Below, in pieces: positions 6,486 to 12,920 of a stretch of DNA of 21,148 nucleotides (positions are counted from its first letter, which is position 1; every line of letters starts with the position of its first letter). The translations under genes and the position numbers were made by a program. The stretch comes from an uncultured Porphyromonadaceae bacterium. Lineage in GTDB: Bacteria > Bacteroidota > Bacteroidia > Bacteroidales > Muribaculaceae. Location of the stretch: the NCBI GenBank assembly GCA_902475285.1, contig CABRZA010000022.1, positions 1-21,148 of the forward strand. The letters are read 5' to 3'. The notes beneath the pieces were generated by a model. That model made no database searches. It was given only the letters and a program-made list of their open reading frames with translations, and was not told the DNA's origin.

Positions 6486-7193
6486 CGGAGCCTCAGGCCC
6501 CACGTTGAATATCAGGTCGAGCACGCTGAGCCCAGCAATGAAGCCCAGCTCCGCCTGCCGCACCTGGTGGTATTTTATGGGGGCGATTTCGTCGCTTGTT
6601 TCGTAGGGACGCGCCATGGTGCGTCCACCCAGGCTGTGGTAATATTCAATGCCCCCGTCGGTGTTTAATGAATGTTCCGCCTCGGTGGACGCACCATGGC
6701 GCGTCCCTACTGCATTAGATACGTCGCCCAGAATCGGGGCCGGGATGCCTAAAATTTCGCGGACGATTGCATCCGCCCGCAGGCAGAGGTCCACCACTCC
6801 CTCAGGCTCGGCCAGGGGGCGTGCCGCGAAAAGCGCCTCGAATTTAGGAAAATAATGCTCGAAATACGGCGTACGCCCGTAGGCCGATTCAAGCGCCGTG
6901 GCGTGCACCTCCCACCATCGCCCGTGCGCCGACACCTGCATGTCGGCCCACAGCCGTTGCCCCTCGCGCTCCGTCGCCGGCTTGCTCACCGGCACGGTAA
7001 GCGTAAGGCGCCCCCGCGTGTCGGCAATATCGTAGCGGTGCACGGCCTTGTTGCGCTTGTCGTAGCGCAAGTCTCTGTCAATCACCGTGGCGCCGTAGCG
7101 CGCCACGGCCGCGTAGTATTCCACCGGCCCGAAAAGCATCGGCGCCACCACCGCCGTCAGTTCGGGATATATCACCAACGGCGAAGCCATCAT
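6471..7193 (-). CDS. wbqC: WbqC-like family protein carrying a repeat-derived insert
   Basis: This 240-residue protein belongs to the WbqC family found in O-antigen and surface glycan loci; the biochemical role is not settled. Family features are the segment FGPVEYYAAVARYGATVIDR (21-40), the mid part YFEHYFPKFEALF (110-122), and the C-terminal YHQVRQAELGFIAGLSVLDLIFNVGP (208-233). Residues about 162-198 are encoded by a 27-bp perfect inverted repeat and its spacer (6603-6710). They read as low-conservation sequence and probably account for its extra length over the roughly 200 residues usual for the family. The insert keeps frame and the conserved C-terminus, so the protein may still work. 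The start overlaps the lepB stop by 4 bases, which couples the two genes. Confidence 0.82.
   Translation of the reverse strand: MMASPLVIYPELTAVVAPMLFGPVEYYAAVARYGATVIDRDLRYDKRNKAVHRYDIADTRGRLTLTVPVSKPATEREGQRLWADMQVSAHGRWWEVHATALESAYGRTPYFEHYFPKFEALFAARPLAEPEGVVDLCLRADAIVREILGIPAPILGDVSNAVGTRHGASTEAEHSLNTDGGIEYYHSLGGRTMARPYETSDEIAPIKYHQVRQAELGFIAGLSVLDLIFNVGPEAPLFLR
6603..6710. repeat. 27-bp perfect inverted repeat (REP/MITE-like) inside wbqC
   Basis: Bases 6603-6629 are the exact reverse complement of 6684-6710, with 54 bases between. Each arm begins or ends in GTAGGGACGC and contains its own near-palindrome (6607-6626, centre CCATGG). It is 108 bp, a multiple of three, and adds 36 codons in frame. 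The design resembles paired REP (BIME-like) or MITE elements. Confidence 0.75.
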
Positions 7194-8650
7194 TTGTCGG
7201 GATTGGCGTCGCGAAGTATGCGGTCGAAACGTATCTTGCCGTCGAAAAGACCGCGGTTTTGGTCGAACGACGCCAACACTATCATCGGCGTGCCCACGAT
7301 ATGGTCCTCGGGCACAAAGCCCCAGAATCGCGAGTCCTGCGAGAAATCGCGGTTGTCGCCCATCATGAAGTAGTAGTCCATCCCGAAGGTATAGCTCCCG
7401 GCAGGCTTGCCGTCGATATAAGCGCGGCCCTCGGCCTCGTTCCAGTAAGCCTCTGGATGATTCTCGTAGTTGCGTATGCAGCGGTTGTAGCGCGTCCAGT
7501 TGTCGGCCGTAAGCTCTATGGTGTCGCCCTTGCGGGGAATGTAGAGCCCCTCGTCGCCGCCGTAGTTGCTCAGCGTCCAGTCGCCCTCGCTCCCGTAGGG
7601 GAAGAGATAGCTGCTCAGGTCCATTTCGGCAAAGTAGCCCGCTATATCGTTGAATTTCACCGCGTCGAGCAGCAGCCCCGACCCGCGCATGGCCTCTATC
7701 ATGCCCTGCGTCAGAGGCGCAGTGTAGGCGTAGGTGTTCTCTGCAGCTCCCGGCAGGAAAGGCGCCAGGTTCACGCGCGACGCCGAACCCGGGGCATAAC
7801 CATAGATGTCGGTCGCCGTTATGTCGAGATCGCGTAGGTCGTCGTCGCTCAGCGGACGGCTTGTGGCGAAGATATAGTTGAACTGCGCATTCTTAGGCGT
7901 AGGCCGAGCCTCGCCGTCGATTACAATCGTATCGTTGACGATGCGGAACGTCTGCCCCGGCAGACCCACGCAGCGCTTCACGAAGTTCTGCCGGCGATCG
8001 ACGGGGCGGTAGATAACCTCGCCGAAGTGGGCCTTGTCGGAGTGAACAGTCTCCCGGCCGTACTGCTTCACCAGCAGGTCGTAGTACTGGGGCGAGTCCT
8101 CGAACTTCGTCGCCACCGTGTCGCCGGCGGGGAAGTTGAACACCACTATGTCGCCCTCCTCAACCGAGCGCAAGCCTTTGAGGCGGTGGTATTTGGTCGA
8201 CGGATTGTCGAGATACGACTTCATCCCGAAAATGCTGTTGTGCACAAGCGGAAAGTGCACCGGCGTCATCGGCACGCGGGGGCCGTAGACCATCTTGTTC
8301 ACCCACAGATAGTCGCCCGTAAGCAAAGTCTTTTCAAGCGACGACGACGGTATCTGGTAATTCTGCCCCACGAAGGCAAACACAAAATACACCAGCACAA
8401 GCGCATACACTATCGCATCCACCCAGCTCATCACCGTGCGGGTCACCGCCGACGGGCTCTTCTTCCACCAGGTGAAGGGAATGTAACCCGTGATATAGAT
8501 GTCGAAAAGAAGTATCTCGAACAGCGCCAGCCACCACGTCTGCATCCACACCACCCAGGCAAGGAACACCAGGCTCACTACTGCAAAACGAATCCACCGA
8601 GTGGTGGCAATGGCGCCCACGCGCGCTTTGAAATCGGTTGTAAAGCTCAT
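7190..8650 (-). CDS. lepB: signal peptidase I (Bacteroidetes long form)
   Basis: This 486-residue inner-membrane serine protease removes signal peptides from exported proteins. Two hydrophobic segments near 22-38 and 78-95 anchor it, followed by the catalytic box PSSSLEKTL (101-109), with Ser104 as nucleophile. The general-base lysine is Lys225 in VKRCVGLPG (224-232). The final box is GDNRDFSQDSRFWGFV (431-446). Between the lysine and final boxes lies an extra region of about 170 residues (245-415) typical of the large Bacteroidetes enzymes. This makes the protein much longer than the 324 residues of E. coli LepB. A leucine replaces the usual methionine after the nucleophile. It is the first gene of a two-gene unit with wbqC. 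Confidence 0.93.
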   Translation of the reverse strand: MSFTTDFKARVGAIATTRWIRFAVVSLVFLAWVVWMQTWWLALFEILLFDIYITGYIPFTWWKKSPSAVTRTVMSWVDAIVYALVLVYFVFAFVGQNYQIPSSSLEKTLLTGDYLWVNKMVYGPRVPMTPVHFPLVHNSIFGMKSYLDNPSTKYHRLKGLRSVEEGDIVVFNFPAGDTVATKFEDSPQYYDLLVKQYGRETVHSDKAHFGEVIYRPVDRRQNFVKRCVGLPGQTFRIVNDTIVIDGEARPTPKNAQFNYIFATSRPLSDDDLRDLDITATDIYGYAPGSASRVNLAPFLPGAAENTYAYTAPLTQGMIEAMRGSGLLLDAVKFNDIAGYFAEMDLSSYLFPYGSEGDWTLSNYGGDEGLYIPRKGDTIELTADNWTRYNRCIRNYENHPEAYWNEAEGRAYIDGKPAGSYTFGMDYYFMMGDNRDFSQDSRFWGFVPEDHIVGTPMIVLASFDQNRGLFDGKIRFDRILRDANPDK

Positions 8651-8712
8651 ATATGAGATTTGATATTCAGCATGTTATGTACCGCGTCCGCCGAAATCGT
8701 AGGCATCGGACG

Positions 8713-8720
8713 CAAACTTA
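8713..8720 (-). promoter_or_regulatory. lepB -7 box
   Basis: TAAGTTTG on the minus strand (8720 to 8713) fits TAnnTTTG and lies about 63 bases before the lepB ATG. The nearest upstream TTTG is only 14 bases away, so the -33 element is poor. Confidence 0.35.
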
Positions 8721-8755
8721 TCCGCAAATTTACTCAAATTTCGCGATATTTTATC

Positions 8756-8763
8756 TATATTTG
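8756..8763 (+). promoter_or_regulatory. -7 box for the phosphodiester glycosidase gene
   Basis: TATATTTG fits TAnnTTTG and lies 27 bases before the chosen ATG at 8791, which supports that start over in-frame ATGs further upstream (8653 onward). The -33 region is only AT-rich. Confidence 0.45.
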
Positions 8764-8790
8764 CACCAAATATACCTTAAAACGACAACT

Positions 8791-11217
8791 ATGAAATTTC
8801 CAAAGTCCGTTATTTTCGGAGGAATACGCCGAGCCGCCGTGGCTGTGGCACTCCTCATGGCCGCAGCGGCGCCCGCCGCTGCCGTCGACCTCGTCTACAA
8901 CTGGGGAGCGTCCAAAGTCCTCGCCCACCACAAGGTAGGTCCCGGCATGACTTATATGAAAGTCGTATACCCCGACAAGCCACTCATCCTTTGGTTCGTC
9001 GAAGTCGACCTCTCCAATGAATACGCAAAAATCGAACAGGTGCAGAGCCGCCATGCTGTCCCCGATCCCCTCCGCTGGGACGTAATGACGCACTACCGCG
9101 AGAACTCGCGCCCCGGCCATCAGGTGAAAGTGGCTTGGAACCACGACTTTTTCAGCTACGACGCCGGCGTCTGCATCGGCCTCAATATCAGCGAGGGCGA
9201 AGTGACATGGACTAAAACCGGCCGCTCACTCCTCGCCATTACCGACGACGGCCGCGGCTCCGTTTTCTATCCCGTGCTCGAATCTTTCGTAACTACCGCC
9301 GACGGAACACGCGTCGACATCGACTACTACAACGCCCTCAACGGAGGCATCTACGGCGACTGCGTGCTCTACAACCGCTTCAACGCCAAGACCTTGACCG
9401 AGGAAGGCGTCTACGTCGTCGTCGAGCCCCTCGACGCATGGACCGTCAACGGCGACCCCGTCCGCTGCCGCGTCAAGTCCTACGGCACCGAGCCCGCGGC
9501 CACCGCCCCCGACGGCTCCCAGTACGTCCTCTACCTCCGAGGATCCAAGCTCGCCGCACTCGAAGGCCATGTGGCCCCCGGCGAGGAAATAACCGTCACC
9601 CAGCGCTTCTCGGCCGACGGATGGGGCGACAAGCCGGCACGCATCCTCAACGCCTTCCACGGCTACCCCAGCATCGTCCACGACGGCGTCCTCCATGAAG
9701 GCGAATTCAACAACTTCGAGAACGGCCGAGAGTACGAGCTCTCTTCGCGCGTCATGGTCGGACTGTCGAAAGACAAAACCAAGCTCTACATCGCCACAAC
9801 CGAAATGTCGGCCGCAAGCAAGGGCGTCGACTGCATCGAGCTCTCCGCGTGGCTCGTCGAGCACGGAGCATGGGACGTAGTCAACTTCGACAGCGGAGGC
9901 TCCGCTGCAATAGTCATCGACGAGCAGATGCTCAACATCCCCGGCAGAGGCTCCGTACGCCCCGTCCAGGACGCCATGCTCGCAGTTTCCCTCGCGCCCG
10001 ACGACCCCGCACTCCACCACCTCGCATTCGACCTCATGGAGCTCACCCCCACCGTAATGTCGGGCACACAGCTGCGCGTAATAGGCTATAACCAATACGA
10101 CGAAATCGTCGCCGACAGCATCGACGGCTGCGCCTTCCGCTGCGAGCCCTCCACACTCGGATATGTCGACGCCGAGGGCACGTTCCACGCCGGCACCGAA
10201 GCCACCGAAGGACGAATAATAGCCTCGTTCGACGGCATGGAAACCGAAATACCCGTCACCCTCCGCCCCGTGGCCGACATATCCTCGACATACACCTCCT
10301 TCCTCATCGACGACCAACCCCGGCCCATATGCGGCATCAAGGCCATCGCCGACGGCCTCACCACCGACATCGACCCCGCAGCCCTCGCCTGGACCGTCGA
10401 GCCCGAAGGAATACTCACCGTCGACCAAGGCCACATGCGCGGCATCGCCGAAGGCTCCGCCAAAGTGTCGACCCGCGTACACGACATCGACATATCCTTC
10501 GACGTAAAAGTCGAAATCGCTCACAGCCAACTCACCGCAGTAGCCTGCAAGGACGCCGACGAAGTCAATCTAACAAAGACAGCCGCCGTCAAAAACCTCG
10601 ACATCGCCTACGCCTCCGACTCACAACGCGGCATGCGACTCGACTTCGACCTCGCCACTGGCCGAGGCTCAAACATAAAGATAGCCCCCGACGCAGTCCT
10701 TTACAGCATCCCCGAAGCCATATCCATAGGCCTCGTCGACCCCGACGCAATAGTCCAGAAACTCACCGTCACTGTCACCGACGCACTCGGAAAAAACGTC
10801 AACATCTTCCTCACGCCCGAGCCCGACACCGACCGCTGCATAGCATCATTCCGCGGCGACAACCAAATCGACTTCTACCGCTACCCCCTCACCCTCAAGA
10901 GCATATCCTTCATGCTCGCCAATAAGAACGTCCCCGGCACATCCCTCACCCTCGGCCCCGTCGACGCCCTCTACCGCGACTACGGCGCCATCCCCTCCGT
11001 ACCACTTCCCGAACGGGGCGACGCACTCACGGCCACCGTCGACGGCAATACCCTCCGCCTCTCCGGCACCGATGCCACCTCTGCCGCCGTCTACGACATC
11101 ACCGGCCGACTCCTCCTCACGGCCCCCATCACCGACGGCGCCATCGACATCACCCCCCTCCCCCGCGGCATCTACATCGTCACCGCCCAATCCTCAGCCA
11201 CCCGCTTCGCCCGCTGA
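8791..11217 (+). CDS. secreted phosphodiester glycosidase (NAGPA) family protein with possible T9SS tail
   Basis: This 808-residue exported protein begins with a signal peptide (1-31, hydrophobic core AVAVALLMAAAAPAAA). The catalytic domain matches the NAGPA-like phosphodiester glycosidase family: NHDFF (117-121), GLSKDKTKLYIATTE (about 315-329), and VNFDSGGSAA, with Asp367 before GGS. Family members cleave N-acetylglucosamine from phosphodiester-linked glycans such as mannose-phosphate caps or wall glycans. Residues 415-640 look like two or three immunoglobulin-like beta domains. The last 64 residues (AAVYDITGRLLLT ... LPRGIYIVTA) match the type A C-terminal sorting domain used by the type IX secretion system. 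The start at 8791 places a clean signal peptide first. The upstream in-frame extension to 8653 lies across the promoter and was rejected. The true substrate is unknown. Confidence 0.8.
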   Translation: MKFPKSVIFGGIRRAAVAVALLMAAAAPAAAVDLVYNWGASKVLAHHKVGPGMTYMKVVYPDKPLILWFVEVDLSNEYAKIEQVQSRHAVPDPLRWDVMTHYRENSRPGHQVKVAWNHDFFSYDAGVCIGLNISEGEVTWTKTGRSLLAITDDGRGSVFYPVLESFVTTADGTRVDIDYYNALNGGIYGDCVLYNRFNAKTLTEEGVYVVVEPLDAWTVNGDPVRCRVKSYGTEPAATAPDGSQYVLYLRGSKLAALEGHVAPGEEITVTQRFSADGWGDKPARILNAFHGYPSIVHDGVLHEGEFNNFENGREYELSSRVMVGLSKDKTKLYIATTEMSAASKGVDCIELSAWLVEHGAWDVVNFDSGGSAAIVIDEQMLNIPGRGSVRPVQDAMLAVSLAPDDPALHHLAFDLMELTPTVMSGTQLRVIGYNQYDEIVADSIDGCAFRCEPSTLGYVDAEGTFHAGTEATEGRIIASFDGMETEIPVTLRPVADISSTYTSFLIDDQPRPICGIKAIADGLTTDIDPAALAWTVEPEGILTVDQGHMRGIAEGSAKVSTRVHDIDISFDVKVEIAHSQLTAVACKDADEVNLTKTAAVKNLDIAYASDSQRGMRLDFDLATGRGSNIKIAPDAVLYSIPEAISIGLVDPDAIVQKLTVTVTDALGKNVNIFLTPEPDTDRCIASFRGDNQIDFYRYPLTLKSISFMLANKNVPGTSLTLGPVDALYRDYGAIPSVPLPERGDALTATVDGNTLRLSGTDATSAAVYDITGRLLLTAPITDGAIDITPLPRGIYIVTAQSSATRFAR

Positions 11218-11270
11218 CCCACAGCACAGCAAAGGCACGAACCAACGCGCAAAGCATTGATTGGCAACGA

Positions 11271-11294
11271 GTAGGGGCGCAATATATTGCGCCC
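11271..11294. repeat. palindromic GTAGGGGCGC repeat
   Basis: Bases 11275-11294 form a perfect 20-bp palindrome (GGGCGCAATATATTGCGCCC), preceded by GTAG. It shares the GTAGGG(A/G)CGC head with the arms inside wbqC (6603-6710), so the two may belong to one dispersed family. Confidence 0.6.
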
Positions 11295-11315
11295 GACCAG
11301 GCGGCACATTCAAAA

Positions 11316-11359
11316 GGAGTTTTGCAACACCGCCACGTGTTGCAAAACTCCCATTTTTT
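11316..11359 (+). terminator. intrinsic terminator
   Basis: GGAGTTTTGCAACAC (11316-11330) pairs perfectly over 15 bp with 11337-11351 around a CGCCAC loop, followed by CA and six T residues (11354-11359). It lies 99 bases after the glycosidase stop and is the best terminator in this gap. The stem resembles dispersed hairpins, so it may itself be a repeat. Confidence 0.6.
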
Positions 11360-11458
11360 GTCCCCGCCCCAACCTTCACCGTGCCCCATTATCACCGGCC
11401 GTATTCCAACTTTTATGTTAAAAATTCAATTCACATAAGTTAAAAACGCCCCTTTTAC

Positions 11459-11489
11459 CCCGATTTTTTCCCAATGGGAAAAAATCGGG
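11459..11489. other. 14-bp hairpin upstream of an orphan promoter
   Basis: CCCGATTTTTTCCC (11459-11472) is the exact complement of GGGAAAAAATCGGG (11476-11489) around loop AAT. It lies 22 bases before a TAACTTTG box. It could be a bidirectional terminator or a protein-binding site. Confidence 0.45.
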
Positions 11490-11511
11490 TATAATCCCCT
11501 CAACCCCGCCG

Positions 11512-11519
11512 TAACTTTG
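11512..11519 (+). promoter_or_regulatory. orphan -7 box
   Basis: TAACTTTG fits TAnnTTTG, followed 28 bases later by an ATG (11548). No gene of normal size follows in the same direction. Confidence 0.4.
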
Positions 11520-11547
11520 TGTCGTAATTCAAAAAACCACAAAGATT

Positions 11548-11604
11548 ATGCGTACCAAAAACTATCCCCGACTCACCCTGATAATCGTCATCACCGTCGA
11601 AGCC
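11548..11604 (+). pseudogene. signal-peptide-like start of a lost secreted-protein gene
   Basis: The ATG at 11548 lies at normal distance after a promoter box. It opens a typical signal peptide start, MRTKNYPRLTLIIVITV: basic N-terminus, then a hydrophobic core. After about 18 codons the frame enters a GC-rich tandem repeat (11611-11658) and continues only as the antisense of the next gene. It is best read as the surviving 5' end of a gene whose body was replaced. The frame is technically open to 12660, but its composition there is not protein-like. Confidence 0.3.
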
Positions 11605-11610
11605 ACCCCT

Positions 11611-11658
11611 CAAAGCGGCCGCCCGCGCTCGCAAAGTGGTCGGCCGCGCTCGGCCGAC
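11611..11658. repeat. tandem 21-bp repeat and GC-rich palindrome
   Basis: Two adjacent 21-base units (11611-11631 and 11632-11652) agree at 18 positions by my count. The second runs into a hairpin in which GTCGGCCG (11639-11646) pairs with CGGCCGAC (11651-11658) around CGCT. A short TCATCACTCATCACTCAT run (11683-11700) follows. None of it looks coding. Confidence 0.55.
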
Positions 11659-11718
11659 AAATCATCCCGTCGCCGCCCCACCTCATCACTCATCACTCAT
11701 ACTTCTGACTTAAAGCCT

Positions 11719-12672
11719 TCAAAGCACCAGCCCCACGTTGTCGATGCAGAACTCCGTGCCGAGGGTGCCCATGTAAGGCTCGCCGCTACCCGAGCTGAAC
11801 ATCACCATCATATGCGTCGGCGTGGCCGAAGCGTCGTCCCAGCCCTCCTCAACAACCGGCACCATCTTGCCGCGGCTGTTGCGCGCGCAGTAGCTCCGGC
11901 CCTCGGCAATGAGGCCCATATAGGGCTTGAAGTAACTCTCCGAAGAGATGTCGCCGTAGTGCACCGTCAGCCGGTGGTCGTTCACCCAGCCCCCCGTGCT
12001 GCGCCCCAGAAGCTCGCGACCAGTGCCCACGCGCTTGGCATGGATGTTGCCCTCGGCATCCTCCCAACGTCGTTGAAGGATGATGAACACCTCGGCCTTG
12101 TCGTTGCCCTCGAAATGCTTCTGACCGCCCATGCCGCTGCTGTAAGTGCGCCCAGCGCCCGCCGGTATCGTCAGCTTGTAGTCGTAGCGCAGGGCATTGG
12201 GCCGCTTAGTGTAGGGTATGCCCATCTCCATCTTCGAGTAGGGGTTCGACGTCGACTTGATCGGCTCTATCATCTTGCCCAGAAATACCGTGCCCGCGAC
12301 GACCACGTTGACATTGATGATGCCTATGGCCTTGCAGTGCTCCATCATCGTGGTGAGCTTGGCGCAGCGGTTGCCCGTCGACCGCGTCTCGGGGAACACG
12401 GCGTTGCTAACCTTAGTCACGCCCATAACCTTGGCCATAACGTTAGAGCTGGCCCATGGAGAGCCGCCGGTACTCGTCAGTGGCTTGTCGCCCCGAATCG
12501 TCGATTCCGGACCTATGGCGTAGCATTTTTTCCACTCGCCGCCTATGATGTGCGACTCCTTGATGTCGCGCGTTATCCACGAGTTGAAATCTCCGAATGG
12601 TATCATTTCAACAGTCTGCGCCGACACCGTGATAGCAAATGCAAGCGAAACGATAGATAGTAAGCGTGTCAT
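11719..12672 (-). CDS. secreted PCMD-domain-like protein
   Basis: This 317-residue protein has a cleavable signal peptide (1-19, ending VSAQ). The mature part resembles the PCMD family (putative carbohydrate metabolism domain) of Bacteroidetes. Supporting segments are GGSPWASSNVMAKV (69-82), NRCAKLTTMMEH after a TRSTG loop, the glycine-containing VAGTVFLGKM, and GIPYTKRPNALRYDYKLTIPAG, followed by a beta-rich half ending in TEFCIDNVGLVL. Family members are exported and often sit near glycan-use or surface genes, but no enzymatic activity is established. It has no lipobox, so it is probably periplasmic or secreted. It stands alone, divergent from the efflux operon, with a TACATTTG box upstream. 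Confidence 0.65.
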   Translation of the reverse strand: MTRLLSIVSLAFAITVSAQTVEMIPFGDFNSWITRDIKESHIIGGEWKKCYAIGPESTIRGDKPLTSTGGSPWASSNVMAKVMGVTKVSNAVFPETRSTGNRCAKLTTMMEHCKAIGIINVNVVVAGTVFLGKMIEPIKSTSNPYSKMEMGIPYTKRPNALRYDYKLTIPAGAGRTYSSGMGGQKHFEGNDKAEVFIILQRRWEDAEGNIHAKRVGTGRELLGRSTGGWVNDHRLTVHYGDISSESYFKPYMGLIAEGRSYCARNSRGKMVPVVEEGWDDASATPTHMMVMFSSGSGEPYMGTLGTEFCIDNVGLVL

Positions 12673-12699
12673 AAAGTGTGAATTTTTTTAATCATAATG

Positions 12700-12707
12700 C
12701 AAATGTA
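12700..12707 (-). promoter_or_regulatory. -7 box of the PCMD-like gene
   Basis: TACATTTG on the minus strand (12707 to 12700) fits TAnnTTTG, 28 bases before the ATG. No convincing -33 TTG is visible. Confidence 0.45.
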
Positions 12708-12783
12708 CTATAAAAACATTTCGGCACCCGCATGGGTTCGTAGAAAAAGTACCGACATAGGTGGTATAGTTGAATTTTTTCGC

Positions 12784-12791
12784 TAATTTTG
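12784..12791 (+). promoter_or_regulatory. -7 box of the efflux and glycan operon
   Basis: TAATTTTG fits TAnnTTTG. It would give a leader of about 120 nt before the ATG at 12921, long compared with the other genes here. The -33 element is not clear. Confidence 0.4.
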
Positions 12792-12841
12792 TGAATTAAT
12801 TCCGGCTGAACATTTTGGCCTCGCCCGAGGTTACTATCGTG

Positions 12842-12908
12842 AATGTCGGATGCGGTGCCCTCGGGGCATCCGGCCACGTCACACCCGGCCGACATTATAC
12901 GCGTTTTT
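12842..12908 (+). promoter_or_regulatory. structured mRNA leader upstream of the tolC-type gene
   Basis: AATGTCGG (12842-12849) pairs with CCGACATT (12889-12896), closing a 55-base domain. Inside, TGCCC (12856-12860) can pair with GGGCA (12864-12868). Five T residues follow at 12904-12908. Promoter distance and fold suggest a cis-regulatory leader or attenuator. No known riboswitch core was recognised. Confidence 0.4.
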
Positions 12909-12920
12909 CAACTACCGATT

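Noticed and set aside
9226..10530. 434-residue minus-strand open frame opposite the phosphodiester glycosidase
   Set aside because: The plus strand encodes recognisable catalytic motifs. The minus frame is a Gly/Val/Asp-rich mirror with no signal or domain.
11548..12660. 370-residue plus-strand open frame
   Set aside because: Beyond the first 18 codons it is repeat DNA and then antisense of the PCMD-like gene. Only its promoter and signal-peptide-like start were kept, as a remnant.
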